Source of the DNA: Fremontodendron californicum
Taxonomy: Eukaryota; Streptophyta; Magnoliopsida; Malvales; Malvaceae
DNA: 64,000 bases
Direction: 5' to 3'
Assembly: GCA_030761205.1 (NCBI GenBank)
Contig: JAULJL010000017.1
Location: 5,900,001-5,964,000, forward strand
Shown: piece by piece, positions 50,191 through 62,300 of the stretch
How positions within the stretch are numbered: the stretch's first letter is position 1
Layout of the letters: every line of letters begins with the position of its first letter
Position numbers and translations under genes: made by a program
Notes under the pieces: model-generated
What the model saw: the letters and a program-made list of their open reading frames with translations, nothing else
The model's database searches: none
What the model was told of the DNA's origin: nothing

Positions 50191-51161
50191 GCCTCCTGCT
50201 TTTTTTTGCCCCTTTGTAGGATGATGATTAGTATGGTAGAGCTCCAACTAGGAGGGTTTGTGTAAGGGTCGTACAATAAAGCCGTTGTGAACTTGTGATA
50301 GAAATAAATAATTGTGTGCTAGAAAATAAATTTCTTCTAGGGCACTTAAATCCCCACCAGGGCAAAGCACTCTCAATCATTTTCACCTCCTTCCTTGATC
50401 ATTTCATCCCCAAAATTGCATTTCCACATGGCTATAAGTGAAATCACCAAAACAATGTTGAAAGCTATATGTAGTTACCAAACATTCCCCTCAGCTGAGT
50501 AGATGCCAAAGATGGGAAATATAAAGACATGAAGCAGTGGTGAATACCAGCATCCTTGGCAGATGATTTTAGCTTATTGAACAGAAAAATGTTACTGGTA
50601 CTCCTGGACAACATATAATCTGTGTCCTGATCTGGATCTCTAGAGAACAAAGATTGAACAGTGTGGTTCTAGTGCAAGAGTATTCTCAGAAAACCCAACC
50701 TTTAAACAAAAAGTTTTAAGAAAAAAGGCATCACAGAGCTTAAGTTCAATGCAGACTACATTCTTCTCATCCTTGCCCATTACAGCAGACACCTAGTTTT
50801 CTGATCTAATAGATTCAACCACCAATGCAACTGGAAAATAATCAGTAGCATCAACCCCTCCTAGAAAAATTAGTTCAACCATGAATCTAACAACTAAAGT
50901 CCCTCAAGATTCAAGAACTTAATATCTCCCAGTTTGCTTTATGAAATATATGGGCCTTCGAATTGAAAGTAAAAAGAACTAAAGTCTTTTAATTATCATG
51001 CTATTACAAATAGCAATGAAAAAGTTAAAATCCTGACTACCTTGGCGGGTCTAACTCCCATACTCCAGGAGTTCATGGTTCTCAACATTCTAGATCTAGT
51101 TGAAGCAAATCAGAACAATCAGGAGAATTACCAAAGGAAGTGCTTAACTTACAATAATAAT
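50191..51161. other. Intergenic DNA, no gene seen
   Basis: No conserved exon on either strand. Open frames near 50465-50650 (minus) and 51042-51236 (plus) look random. Confidence 0.4.
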
Positions 51162-51346
51162 CTATGTTACTCGGACTCGGGTGTGAGTGTCGGATACAGA
51201 TATGTATCCTACATGGGTATGTTCATCTTTTTCTAAGTTTTTCCATATATTTGAAGAGTCCTTGGAGGGTCATAACCCCATACCCATGTCCGAATATACG
51301 TCGGACACAGATAATTCAAGAAAAATGAAGAGTCAGAGAAACATAG
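51162..51346 (+). mobile_element. hAT-type MITE, well-preserved copy
   Basis: A 185-bp family member starting CTATGTTACTCGGACTCGGG and ending GAGTCAGAGAAACATAG. The flanks form an 8-bp duplication with one mismatch (ATAATAAT against ATAATACT). Confidence 0.85.
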
Positions 51347-52069
51347 ATAATACTTAACCTACTCGAACTCCCAAGTCCCAACTATTCATCACCAATGTTA
51401 ATGGTAAACACCAGAATGAAATACATATGAAATATAAGACTTCCTAGACAGAAGCAAGAACGTCACATATCTATGCATACCATGTGACATGTACACTCAA
51501 ATGCTGCAACATAGTCCACAAACACTGATTCAATGCAAAGCGATCAAGTAAATGTGTTTGAGTACATCTTTGGTACATCGAAAATGCAAACTATAAAAGG
51601 ATAGTCCTTAGAACTATGATTCATTCATTCTATATATTTCCAAAGGAGTAGTTTTCATCTAACATACAAACTAGAGCACTTTATCGCCGCTATCCCAAAG
51701 ACTCCTCAGATCATTATTTGCAATCAAACATTAAAAAAGTCATTCCACAACCATTTAATTTCGTTTAAAAGTACCTCAAATGAACAATCCCAGTTTTCAA
51801 TTACTTTATCACAACAAAATAAAACACAACCCAAATTCACATAAAATTCATAGGGATAAAATTGATAAAACCAAGTGCAATAACAACATTCCCACAAGTA
51901 AATAAAACTTAAAACATCAAAAAAAGTAAAATCTTATTTAATTTTTAAAAATAAAATTCTAAACCTACATCTAAAAGGTTTTACTAGAATAACCACGGGG
52001 GACAATGGCCTAAAACAGGCCACAAAACTGATAAACAACAAAGCTCTGACCTGATATGACCCGACCCGA

Positions 52070-52387
52070 TTACTTAAGGGCTGGTCCAGTGGGCGGGGCA
52101 CCGAGGAGACTAGCTTGCTGGAGCTCGAGCTCAGTGAACTGCTGCTCGCGGTCCATCTCGATGATCAAAGGGACAACTAAGATCAAGAAGGTTGTCCCCG
52201 CGATCCAGGCGGCTTTGCCGGTGCTGCGGATGAGTTTCTTAGAGACGAAAGCGGCGTCCCAGGCTGCTTGCTTACCACGGGAAACGATCGGGGAGGAAGT
52301 GATCCTGGCGAGGATGTTGGATTCCGGCTTGGAGGCGGATCGCCTCTCGGGTAGGTAAACTCCGCCTCGTTTGGGTTGGGCCGCCAT
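52070..52387 (-). CDS. Mitochondrial import receptor subunit TOM9 (plant TOM22)
   Basis: A single exon of 105 codons. It contains the conserved plant TOM9 core: NILARITSSPIVSRGKQAA, then RSTGKAAWIAGTTFLILVV with the single outer-membrane helix, PLIIEMDREQQFTELELQQ and the C-terminal SLLGAPP. Plant TOM9 is a shortened TOM22 lacking the long acidic cytosolic receptor domain, and the N-terminal part here is likewise short. It belongs to the TOM complex, where it links Tom40 and receptors. Length matches the family (about 95-105 aa). Intact, in a locally GC-rich stretch. Confidence 0.95.
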   Translation of the reverse strand: MAAQPKRGGVYLPERRSASKPESNILARITSSPIVSRGKQAAWDAAFVSKKLIRSTGKAAWIAGTTFLILVVPLIIEMDREQQFTELELQQASLLGAPPTGPALK

Positions 52388-52564
52388 GGTTTAGTAGGAG
52401 TCGGAAGAGGGTTTTTGCTGGAGGGTTTTCTATTTTTACAAGAGTGAGGAGCGAGGAGTAAACGGGGGAAAAATTGACCGTTTAGGACTAATTTTATAGG
52501 TTCCAGAAAATACGGGAGGAAATATAAATAAATATTACAATATTACTAGAAATTTTTGGAGATT

Positions 52565-55030
52565 TTTTTTAATATTTATAAAATTTTAATTAAATTGATA
52601 ATTATAAATAAATTTAAATTGAATAGTATTATTTAATTATTATTTATTTAAATAATTTTGTATGTTTTAATATTTTAAATAAATAAATTTAGAGTTAAAA
52701 TCGAATCACTATAATAATTTATATATAATATGAGATGAATTGAGAAAAGATACAACACAACATGAAAAAATAATTAAAACACGACACAAAAAATAACATG
52801 AACACAACACGAACACACGAATGTGTAAAAATCTATATAAAACGAATTATTAATGCGTAAAAATTTACATAATTTTATAATATTTTGAAAATACCAAAAA
52901 ATAACACGAACACGTCACGAACACACAAATTCTTCTCTAAATTAAATCACTATGAAAAATTATTCAAAATGTGTCATGAATTGAGATACGATACGAACAC
53001 AAAATTTTCTCTTAATTGAATCACAATGACAAATTATGTAAAATATAAAATGAATTGAAACATAACAAATAATTAAAATACTACACGAAAAATAACATGA
53101 ACACGACACGAATACACGAACGTGTCAAAATATAAATAAAACGAATTATTAACGCGTATAAATTTATATATATTTATAATACTTTAAACACACAAAAAAA
53201 TAACACGAAAAAAATATGGGATAAATTGAGACACGACACAAACACAATATGAAAAATAATTAAAACACGATACGACACTAAAAATAACGTGAATGCGACA
53301 AGAATACACGACCGTGTCAAAATCTATATAAAACAAATTATTAATGTGTTAAAATTTTTTATAAATTGAATCACAATGACAAACTATGCAAAATATGAAA
53401 TGAATTAAAACACGACACGAACACAACATAGTAAAAATAATTAAAACACGACATGAAAAATAACTTTAACACTACACAAATATAAGAACATGTCAAAATA
53501 TACATAAAATAAATTATTAACGTGTAAACAAATATAAATTTATAATACTTTAAATACATAAAAAAATAACACGAAGACGAATACATAATTTGTTCTCTTT
53601 CCTTTTCCTTTTCCTTTTCCTTTTTTTTCTTTTTCCTTTATTTCTTTCTAACCCAAAAAAAAAAAGTTGACACGTGTAAGTGTATGGGGATTTGTGTAGT
53701 CAATATTATATATATGTACTATAATTCTTATCCCGCTTCGTTTGAATATTTTTTTAATATTTATAAAATTTTAATTAGATTAACAGTCTCAAATAAATTT
53801 AAATTGAATAATATTAAATAATTATCATTTATTTAAATAATTTTTTATATTTTAATATCTTAAGTAAATGAATTTATAGTTAAAATCGAATCGTTATGAC
53901 AAATTATGCCAAATGTAAGATAAATTGAGATACGATACAACACAATATAAGAAAATAATTAAAACGCGCCACGCCACGACGAATAATATGAACATGACAC
54001 GAATACAATAACTTATCAAAATCTATATAAAACAAATTATTAACGCATAAAAAATTATATAAATTTATAATATTTTGAAAACACTAAAAAATAACACGAA
54101 CATGAACGCGTCATGAACACACAATTTTTTCTCTAAAATTGAATTATCATGACAAATTATACAAAATATTTTATGAATTGAGACAGGACAGAACACACAA
54201 CGTTTTCTCTAAATTGAATCAAAATGATAAACTATGCAAAATATGAAATGAATTAAGACACGACACGAATAAAATATAAGAAAAATAATTAAAACACAAC
54301 ACGAAAAAAATGAACGTGTCAAAATATAAATAAAAAGAATTATTAACGTGTACAAAATTATAATACTTTAAACAAACGAAAAAAAAATAAAACGAAAAAA
54401 ATATGTGATAAATTGAGACACGAAACAAACACAACATGAAAAAATAATTAAAATATGACACGACCTGAAAAATAACATGAACACGACATGAATACACGAA
54501 CATGTCAAATTTTATATAAAATGAATTATTAATGTGTAAAAATTTATATATATTTATAATACTTTGAACACAAAAAATAACATGAACACGTCACAAATGA
54601 TACAAAATTTCATCTAAATTGAATCTCTATGATAAACTATGCAAAATATATTATGACTTGAGATACGAGATGAACACATAAAATTTTCTCTAAATTGATC
54701 ACAATGACAAACTATACAAAATAAAAAATGAATTAAAACACGACACAAACACAGTATAGAAAAAATAATTAAAATACAACACGAAAAATAATATGAACAC
54801 TACACGAATACACGAACGTGTTAAAATATACACAAAATAAATTATTAAGGTATACAAATTTATATAATATTTTAATACTTTAAACACACAAACACATAAA
54901 AAAATTATTCTTTTTTCTTTTTTTCTTTTTTTCTTTTTTTCTTTTTTTCTTTTCTTTCCTTTATTCTTATTCTTTTTCTTTCTTTTTTTCCCAAAAAAAT
55001 GACACATGTCATAACCTTAAGAGTTCATGT
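52565..55030. repeat. Two diverged copies of an AT-rich 1.2-1.3 kb block
   Basis: The block starting near 52568 (TTTAATATTTATAAAATTTT) is repeated from near 53749. Both copies proceed through AAATTTAAATTGAATA, a series of short cassettes of type GACACGACACGAACACAA / AATAATTAAAACACGACA / GAACGTGTCAAAAT, then a (CTTTTT)n tract. Both end in a GACACGTGT-like motif (GTTGACACGTGTAAGTG near 53666; ATGACACATGTCATAACC near 55000). The cassettes of about 130-200 bp are themselves repeated several times in each block. No coding content. The origin is unclear: a tandem duplication or two related transposon remnants. Confidence 0.65.
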
Positions 55031-55434
55031 AGTTCATTTTATATTATAGTTAGATGATAATATAAAAAAAAAATTGCAAATAAAATGCTCTCAAAGGAAC
55101 AATTGCTAGTATTTCTAAGCTTTATTTGTTATTAATTTTTTATTTTTAGAACAATGCCACTAAAAGTAAATTATTCTTTATCAAATAATATTAGCACTTT
55201 GAGTATTTGCTTAAAAATCTCCTTGATCATTGACCAGACCACTAACCAGTTTCTTTTTCCCAACGAGAAGGATCAACTCAAACTTGGGCCTGGTCTCGCA
55301 CAAAAACATAGAGAAAATACATATATTTGTGGGCTGGGCATTGTAGGCGGTTTGAGTTCGAGCCCATTTTGTGGATCCGACCAAATAAGATTCAAAACTA
55401 AGATTGTAATAGAGCCCAATCGAAACTCATGCAA

Positions 55435-55800
55435 TAAAAAACTCGAGTTTTAAACGAAATTGATTCGATTCAAATTTAATTTGATTTTGATCGAGTTTAA
55501 TTTTCAAAGTTCAAGTTTAATTCGAGATAAAAATTAAATTATTCGAGTTCGTTCGATTATGCTCATTTATCTAATAAAAAAAGACCTCAATTACCAAACT
55601 CGACTTCGAACTCGATTTTTTTATGCTCGAAATTAAGTTGGAATTGAAATCCTTCAATACTAATTAAAAAAAAAATATCAATTAGACTCGCGAATTACTC
55701 GAATCGAATATTAAAATACTCAAATTTAAATTTTTGATAACTCGAATACAATTCAATAATAATCAAACCGAATTTAATTATTTTAAAATTAAATTTAAAT
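55435..55800. repeat. TCGAG-rich degenerate repeat
   Basis: This stretch is unusually dense in TCGAGTT/AACTCGA-type words on both strands in an otherwise AT-rich background, for example CCAAACTCGACTTCGAACTC near 55598. Such sequences are common in dispersed plant repeats. No clear termini or target duplication were found. Confidence 0.35.
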
Positions 55801-56462
55801 AATTTGCGAATAATATCTAGGTTACAACTTATTCAGAACTGAGCAATTACTATTCCTTGCTTTCCTCCGTGAGACGCGACATTATTCAGAGACCCACCCA
55901 CGCGTCAGTTGTCACGTGGATCCCCGAACCCAAATGTCAGCTCAAGAATCTGAGTCCTTGGCTTTCAAGTAAAGAAAATGAAAATGACCACTTTTTAATC
56001 CCACAAGGTAGCCGTTAAGCCTCTGCTTCACATTCACTGTTCCTTCCACCATACGTATAGCATAGTTATTACTGTTATTTATTTGAACATGGTTTCCGCA
56101 CAACCAAACAGAGAAGAACAGATAGAGCCAAGCCATTTGAATTTGAAGAAAAAAAAAAACAAATAAAGACAGAAAAGTGAGATTTCTCACACGGGTTTTC
56201 ATTCCTTCTTCCTTTTTTCTACTTTTCCTTACCAAATTTTCTTCCATTGATATACTTAATGCTGATTTTTCAAAGTTTCATTCCAATAATTCGTACTAGT
56301 TTTGTGAATTTATCAAGTTGGTAGTTGTCGAAAAGTACTGTTCTTACCCTGCATAAACCATATTGATCTCTGTTCTTTTTCTGTCCTCTGCATCTTCTGC
56401 TTCTTTGATGGTAATAATAATCGTAGATTTTCTAATGTGAATCTTTGTTGATTTATATGAAG

Positions 56463-57476
56463 TGTACCCAAGGGTGAAAGTGAGGCTTCAAGAAGAAGAA
56501 GATGATCATTTCCCACCCACAAACGACAGTGAATCCTCTCTGTTTTTGAGGCTTATCGAATCTCTATCTAAACAAGGTTATCTTATCTACTTGTTTCAAG
56601 CATTTTGAACCCATTAAAAGAAACTTCCAATGGTCTATTTTAACTCCTACATTACATTTGGTTTTTGCAGAAAAGGAGAATCAAATCAATTCCCCACCTT
56701 CAATTGCCAGAATTACAAAGGCTTATGTCACTAGCCCAGCACAAAAATCTTTATCTGCATCCAAAGGTTGAATTTTTATTTAGTAATTTTGCATTGGCAT
56801 GATTTATCAAACAGTATCTCCATTTATCATCTCAATTCTCAGATGCTGGAACAGTTAAGAACAAGAAGCAGATTGGCAAGGATAACAAATCAAATGCAAA
56901 AGCTAGCTCAGTTCCACCTCCTCGAGCTGTGTTGTCCAGTCCTGGTAATCTGATTTTTCTTTTTTCCTTCTTGTTCTGTTGTCTTTCAATGTACCATCTT
57001 AGTCATTTTACTTTACTAATGAGCTCAAATCTCTTCTTTACTCTTGAATCTTGGTTTCAGATAATGATGGGATTATTGGAAGCAGAAACAAATTAAATTA
57101 TGCAAGATCTGCAGCCTCGAAAGAACGTCCAGCTGAACAGGTGGTAAAGCCAGCCGGCAAAACCCACAAAAATCTTGACCCGAGTCTCAATGTAACACGA
57201 AGTTCTTCGAACATTGGGAAAGGCCCCAAGACTGAAAATGTTGACCTGAGTCCAAATATAACACGAAGTTCTCCCAAGATCAGCAAAGGCTCCAAGACTG
57301 ACATTGTTAACCGGAGCCCAAATACAACAACACAAAGTTCTTCCAACATTAGGAAAGGCCCCAAGACTGAAAATCGTGGTCTTGCTGGAAGTATTCGGAA
57401 GGACCCTTTGAAGCCAGTAGTCCAAAGGCAGAAAGCACATATTGGAGATGGAAAATCAAGTTCTCTTGGAATTTAA
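56463..57476 (+). CDS. Unidentified Ser/Lys-rich protein with internal repeats (5' end unresolved)
   Basis: Four exons, 56463-56576, 56671-56766, 56843-56944 and 57061-57476, join in phase with clear GT-AG sites and give at least 241 aa to a TAA. The first visible part is acidic (RLQEEEDDHFPP, then SSLFLRLIESLSKQ). The middle is basic and disordered, and the last exon has three tandem copies of a 22-23-residue unit around SPNxTRSSxxIxKGxKTEN. No ATG lies in frame in the first block. Its acceptor leaves a codon that needs one base from an earlier exon, so an upstream exon is missing from this model. I do not recognise the family; low complexity suggests a nuclear or cytoskeletal accessory protein, but that is a guess. 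Confidence 0.6.
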
Positions 57477-57699
57477 CAATTGTACGGTCATGCTGCTATA
57501 CACTTCAACTGAAATTGGGACACTTTGAAAACTTAATGAAATATTGCTCAGTGTTTTATACGTGCGAAGATCGTTAACATGAGAAAAAACACACACATAT
57601 ACCCCACTTAAATAAACAAGCTTAATTACATAAACAAGATGAGTGGGAAACTTGGAAGATCATTCACAAATGTCTAGGAAATTTTACATAATGCCAAAT

Positions 57700-58655
57700 T
57701 CAAGTGATAACTTTAGTCTCGGAATAGGAAACAGTGGTCTCCCGCCTATATTCGACAACATTCTTTCTCCTTGGAGCTTCAGCACCTGCAAAATGTTTAC
57801 TTTTCAAAACAAAAAACAAAAATAAAAGCAAACCAGAGAAGAGAAAAATCGCTCCAAAGTCTAATGGTAAATTTTTGTGCTGAATATAAAAAGGAAAGAG
57901 CTATCTTATCCGGACTCTTCATTTTTTCTAAAATATATTTGTTCGACACTTGTGTCAGATAAATATTCAGACGTGAGTATAAAGATACAATCCTTCAAAT
58001 ATATGTAACACTTAAAAAATTAAATATATCCGTATCAAACACACGTCCATATCTGACATTCACCTTCATTCACTTTCGAGTTCGGGTAAGGTAAGAAAGA
58101 GTGCAAGATAAATAAATACCCTCTCTGAAGTTGTTTTTGAATCTTCTTGGTACATGGCGAAGGTACCTCATCCTTCCTGTTCCAGTTGTCTTCCTCCTTA
58201 TAGCCTTCTCACTCCAGTTATCTGGCAAAGCAGTGCATCGACAAATATAAAAGTAAGAACTAACAAGCCTAGTGAATTTCTTCTGAATTCCTTTGACTAT
58301 GTCTCTATTGTTCGGAATCAATTGAAACAAATTCCATAAATTTGATTAAAACAATGACTATATATATATATATATAAAGCTGCAAAGAAATTGGTGGGAT
58401 TGGAGGTTACATTTGCGCATGCGAGCTGCGGGGTAGCCACAGGCAGAGCAGCGGCTCTTCTGGAGATGGTAGCTACGGCGACCGCAGCGGCGGCAGAGTG
58501 TATGACTTTTGTTCCTCCTCTTCCCAAAGCTTGCTGTGCCTTTCCCCTTACCAAAAAAAAAAACATAAAAATTCTTGGATCACTCCTATTGTTATCTTTA
58601 TAGAACAAGCAAAGCAATATCTACATCAGCACAGCAGCAGCACTAGACTCACCAT
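57700..58655 (-). CDS. RPL37: 60S ribosomal protein L37 (eL37), unusual C-terminus
   Basis: Four exons in transcript order: 58655-58653 (only the ATG), 58546-58411, 58221-58120, 57785-57700. All are in phase, giving 108 aa. The zinc-finger cysteines CRRC...CSAC are present, followed by YNWSEKAIRRKTTGTGRMRY and LRHVPRRFKNNFREG, all typical of eL37. Usual plant eL37 is about 95 aa and ends in a short Ala/Ser tail after PRxK. Here the last exon continues NVVEYRRETTVSYSETKVIT, about a dozen residues longer and unlike the family. The last intron carries a hAT-type MITE, and a Helitron-like element begins 114-133 bp upstream of the ATG. It could be one of several eL37 copies with altered expression. 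Confidence 0.9.
57901..58093 (-). mobile_element. hAT-type MITE in the last intron of RPL37
   Basis: A 193-bp diverged family member. The plus strand starts CTATCTTATCCGGACTC and ends GAGTTCGGGTAAGGTA. The flanks give an 8-bp duplication with one mismatch (GGAAAGAG against AGAAAGAG). It sits wholly within intron 3 (57786-58119) and makes up most of it. Confidence 0.8.
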
Positions 58656-58787
58656 TTTTCTTGTGTTGTGCCTCGGTCACCCCTTGAATTGAAGGAGAGT
58701 AGAGAGTAATTAATGCCTACCAAAAGCCTTCAACCTGTTTTAAAATATATATATATATATATATATTATCTATACTAATCTACACTA

Positions 58788-60091
58788 TCTATACTAATCA
58801 TTTAAAAAGAAATCCCCTTTGGGATTATGGGTTGCCACGTGTCCAAATTTATTTGCTTGACATGTGGTGATTTTTTAATTTTATTTTAAAGTTTTAGTTT
58901 TTAATTTTATTTTATTTTTAAATGATATAATTAAAGAGATTGATTCTCACGTTCGATATAAGATTTTTATCGTACCCGTTCGATTTTTTATTTTTTAATA
59001 ATTATTTTTAGTTCTAATTTTTATTTTATTTTTAAATTATGTATTTAAAGGGATTGATCCGAACGTTGACTCGTCAATCGATTTAAAATCCGTACTCAAC
59101 TCGTTCGGGGACAAAATTAAAAAAATATTATTTTTACTTTTTTATTTTTATTTTTAAAATGATATATTTAAAGGGATTGGTCTGTACGTTGACTCGCGAA
59201 TCGATTTAAGATCCGTACCCGACCCGTTTAGAAAAAATTATTTAATTAATTATTTTACTTTAAATTATGTAATTAAAGGATTGATCCGTACATTGACTCG
59301 CATATCAATTTAGAATTCGTACTCGACTCGCTGGAAAAAAAGTTAAAAAATAAAAATAATGAACTTGCTGATAATCAGTGTGACACATGTGTTAAGCTCA
59401 TTTGCTTGACAGAAAGTTTTTTTTTTTTATTTTTTTTATAGTTATTTTTAGTTTTAAACCGACCTAACGAAAAAATAAAATACAAATTGCATTTTTATTT
59501 TTTAACTTTTTATTAATTATTTTTATCACCTATAAATAAAAATATACACTATACAATAAGCTATACAAAAGTCTAAATATTTTTAAAAAATACATATAAA
59601 TAACATTTAAAAATACATTTATATTATGTAATTTAATTCTCATAATTAATAAAGTATAATTATATTAATATGAATAGTATTATAATTTAAAAATAAATAA
59701 TAAATAATTTAAATAAAAAAATAAATAATAATTATTTAATTTAATTTTTTATTATTAATCTTTGCTCGACACTGACGAGCTAATTTATAGTTTTTTTTTT
59801 TAGTTTTTAAATAATGTATTTAAAGATGTTGGTTCACATGTTGACTCGTAAATCGATTTAAGATCCGTATCTGATCCGTTCGAAACAAAATTAAAAAAAA
59901 TATTTTTATTAATTATTTTTAGTTTTATTTTTAAATGATGTATTTAAAGGGGTTGGTCTGAACATTGACTCGCGAGTCAATTTAAGATTTGTACCCGAAC
60001 TATTCGAGAACAAAATTATTATTAATGATGTATTATTATTAATTAATTAAAAAATTATAGAAACCCCAGCGAAGCGGGGGATTAACTCTAG
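58788..60091 (+). mobile_element. Non-autonomous Helitron-like element 2
   Basis: The left end TCTATACTAATCATTT follows an A; the same 5' motif also occurs 19 bp earlier at 58769. The right end has a hairpin CCCCAGCGAAGCGGGG (60064-60079) and CTAG at 60088-60091, followed by T, so the element sits between A and T as Helitrons do. It carries about six of the same palindrome-bearing units as Helitron 1 (near 58920, 59036, 59155, 59265, 59810 and 59935), one with a perfect GACTCGCGAGTC at 59967-59978. No Rep/helicase is encoded. It lies just upstream of RPL37, in its promoter region. Confidence 0.8.
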
Positions 60092-60133
60092 TAGAGAGTT
60101 AAAGAGATTTCATTTACCTGACAGGCTGACACT

Positions 60134-60325
60134 TCAGCTTGTTTCGGTGGAGAATGGAGTCATGGAGATGTTCCACATGGCCATTCTAGCTGGACAGACG
60201 ACACACTTGTTTTGTTTCATACTCGAAATCTCCCTTCCAATTGCCACACGGTTGTTTTTGCCTAGAGTTTTTTCGTGCCACCAAGCCATTTTTTGCACCG
60301 CTTTCGCCTTACTAGAGCTACCCAC
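60134..60325 (-). other. Isolated open frame with a downstream donor
   Basis: A 63-codon frame starts MGSSSKAKAVQKMAWWHEK and ends at 60134. About 20 bp past its stop the minus strand has a good donor (CCTGTCAG|GTAAATG at about 60117/60116). The local composition is more gene-like than its flanks. It may be a leader exon that once belonged with the gene now beyond Helitron 2, or a remnant. No family is recognised. Confidence 0.2.
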
Positions 60326-60329
60326 TTTT

Positions 60330-62150
60330 TTTTTTTTTTTTTTTTATATATAAAAAAAATCTCGTATTTTTTTTATTGCATTATCCATTTTTTTAAATAT
60401 AGTATCAGTTTTTTTTTATCTTTTAACATGATATCAGAGGTAGGTTGTTATGTTATTCTGCATGTGTTTTTTTTTTATTTTTCTGCTACGTGTTCCGTCA
60501 CGTTAAATTTTTTTTATTGCGTGTTATGTTACGTTAGATTTTCTTGCTACATGTTCGGTCACTTTTCTGCAATGTGTTCCGTCACGTCAAATTTTTTTAC
60601 AAAATGTTACGTCACGTCTTTCTGTTTCTGATGCATGTTAAGTCACATCACGTCAAATTTTTGTTTAATGTGTTTCGCCATATGTTTCTTTATTAGTTAA
60701 CAAATTTTGAGTTTGAGAGAAAATGTTAAACTAATAAATGTAATTAAATATATTAGAGATTATGATACGAAATTTTTGTTTATTTTTTGGTGAGAACATT
60801 TTATATAAATAAGACACTCTTGTACAAACTAATAAACAATTAATAATATCAACAATTTAATCTTTTGAATTTTTTCTCGTAGATGTAGGACAGTATAATT
60901 GAATCATGTATTATTTTATATTATTACGTTACTAATTTTCTTATAAAATGATATCAGTACTTCTTATATTTTAACGCAACTCATAGGAGCTTGATTTTTC
61001 AATATCGATCGCACCTTAAGAAAGCAAGGCAGTTGTGACTCGTGTGTTATAGATTGATAGTTTGCTAGTAGGAGTGGGATCAATAGCAAGATCTTTGTAG
61101 ATGAAATTTTGTAATACAAAATTTAAGGTTCAATTTGACACTTGGATTGCAAATAAAATGGTTACCATTCAAAGCCGTTACAGTCACAATAGTGAAAGTA
61201 GCTATTTTTACACAGCGTACTTGAAAAATATATAATATAAAACGATTATTTTATATCAATATATATATATATATATATATAGTTCATTTAAATCATGTCA
61301 CGTAATCGTTTTTTTTTTTTAAGTTAATTCTGTATTATACATTATATGTAATAATTAAATGATAAATATTTATTTCAGTAATTTATTAATTATTTTTGTA
61401 ATAAATAGTTAATATTTAAAAAAAAATTTATTTAAATGACATGATTTGAATGAAAATGATATGTATTAACGTGAAGTAACCGTGAATTTTCACTTGCTTT
61501 AGACGTAGGGAACTGAAGGTCTAAGTTTCATATAATCTTTTATCCAGTGTATGTATGTATTCATATAGTGTATTTTTACAAACATAAATACAAAAATACA
61601 CACATATATATATATATATACCAACTTTTTAGATTGATATGTTTACACAGTTAAATTTATCATGTTTTCAAAATATTATATTCGGTAGCTTCCCTTCATC
61701 TAAATTTTTTATAATAAACAAGAAAACGTTAATTAATGTCTCGCACTCGTTAAAATGTTATTTATAGAAAAAATGTAATTAATTTTTTTTAATTCAATAA
61801 AAATAATATATTAAATGTAAAAAAAATTTAAAATGATAATTTAATAATTATAACTGATTCCTATAAACACCCGTTAAGCAAACTCAACAAAAAAAATGTT
61901 ATATAAACTTATCTCAACATGCTCATATTCGAAAATTGTATTTTTTTTTTGTTTTGTCATAAAAAACAGTTTTATAGTTTGAATTTAGAATATTTATCTA
62001 AATTGCTTTACATTTTATTTATTTATTTTTCATTTGAAATGAACCCAATTATTTGAGTAAGGAAATAATGCTCCAACATCACATTTTTATTTGATATATT
62101 TTTACATTTTATGAAATAATGATTAATAAATTTACAATTTATAGCAAGGC
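60330..62150. other. AT-rich intergenic DNA, no gene seen
   Basis: A local cluster near 60430-60660 repeats GTTCCGTCACGT/GTTACGTCACGT-like words several times, separated by T runs. The rest is AT-rich with (AT)n tracts. No conserved exon is visible. Confidence 0.5.
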
Positions 62151-62164
62151 ACTAGACAAGCCCA

Positions 62165-62300
62165 AATACTTTGGGCCTAAATGAAGAAGGGAGGCCCAGT
62201 TGTGTACCTTCCTAAATTCCCGGCACCAAACTCCTCCAAAAAATCCAACGGCCCAGATTAAAACCATCAATCAGAAAATATAAACGGCCCAGATTCACCT
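62165..62300 (+). promoter_or_regulatory. Site II-rich promoter of the PRP39-like gene
   Basis: Four TGGGCC/GGCCCA motifs occur within about 120 bp (near 62172, 62193, 62250 and 62285). This spacing is typical of TCP-bound site II promoters of plant housekeeping genes. The transcription start probably follows near 62350-62400, and a telo-box-like TTAGGGTTT is near 62582 in the first intron. Confidence 0.55.

Noticed and set aside
53371..55007. Several minus-strand frames rich in Phe, Tyr, Val and Cys
   Set aside because: They are reverse readings of the AT-rich cassette array, with no domain and repeated content.
55942..56247. 101-codon minus-strand frame with a hydrophobic start
   Set aside because: The C-terminal part looks faintly coding, but there is no recognisable motif, splice structure or leader, so I could not support a gene.
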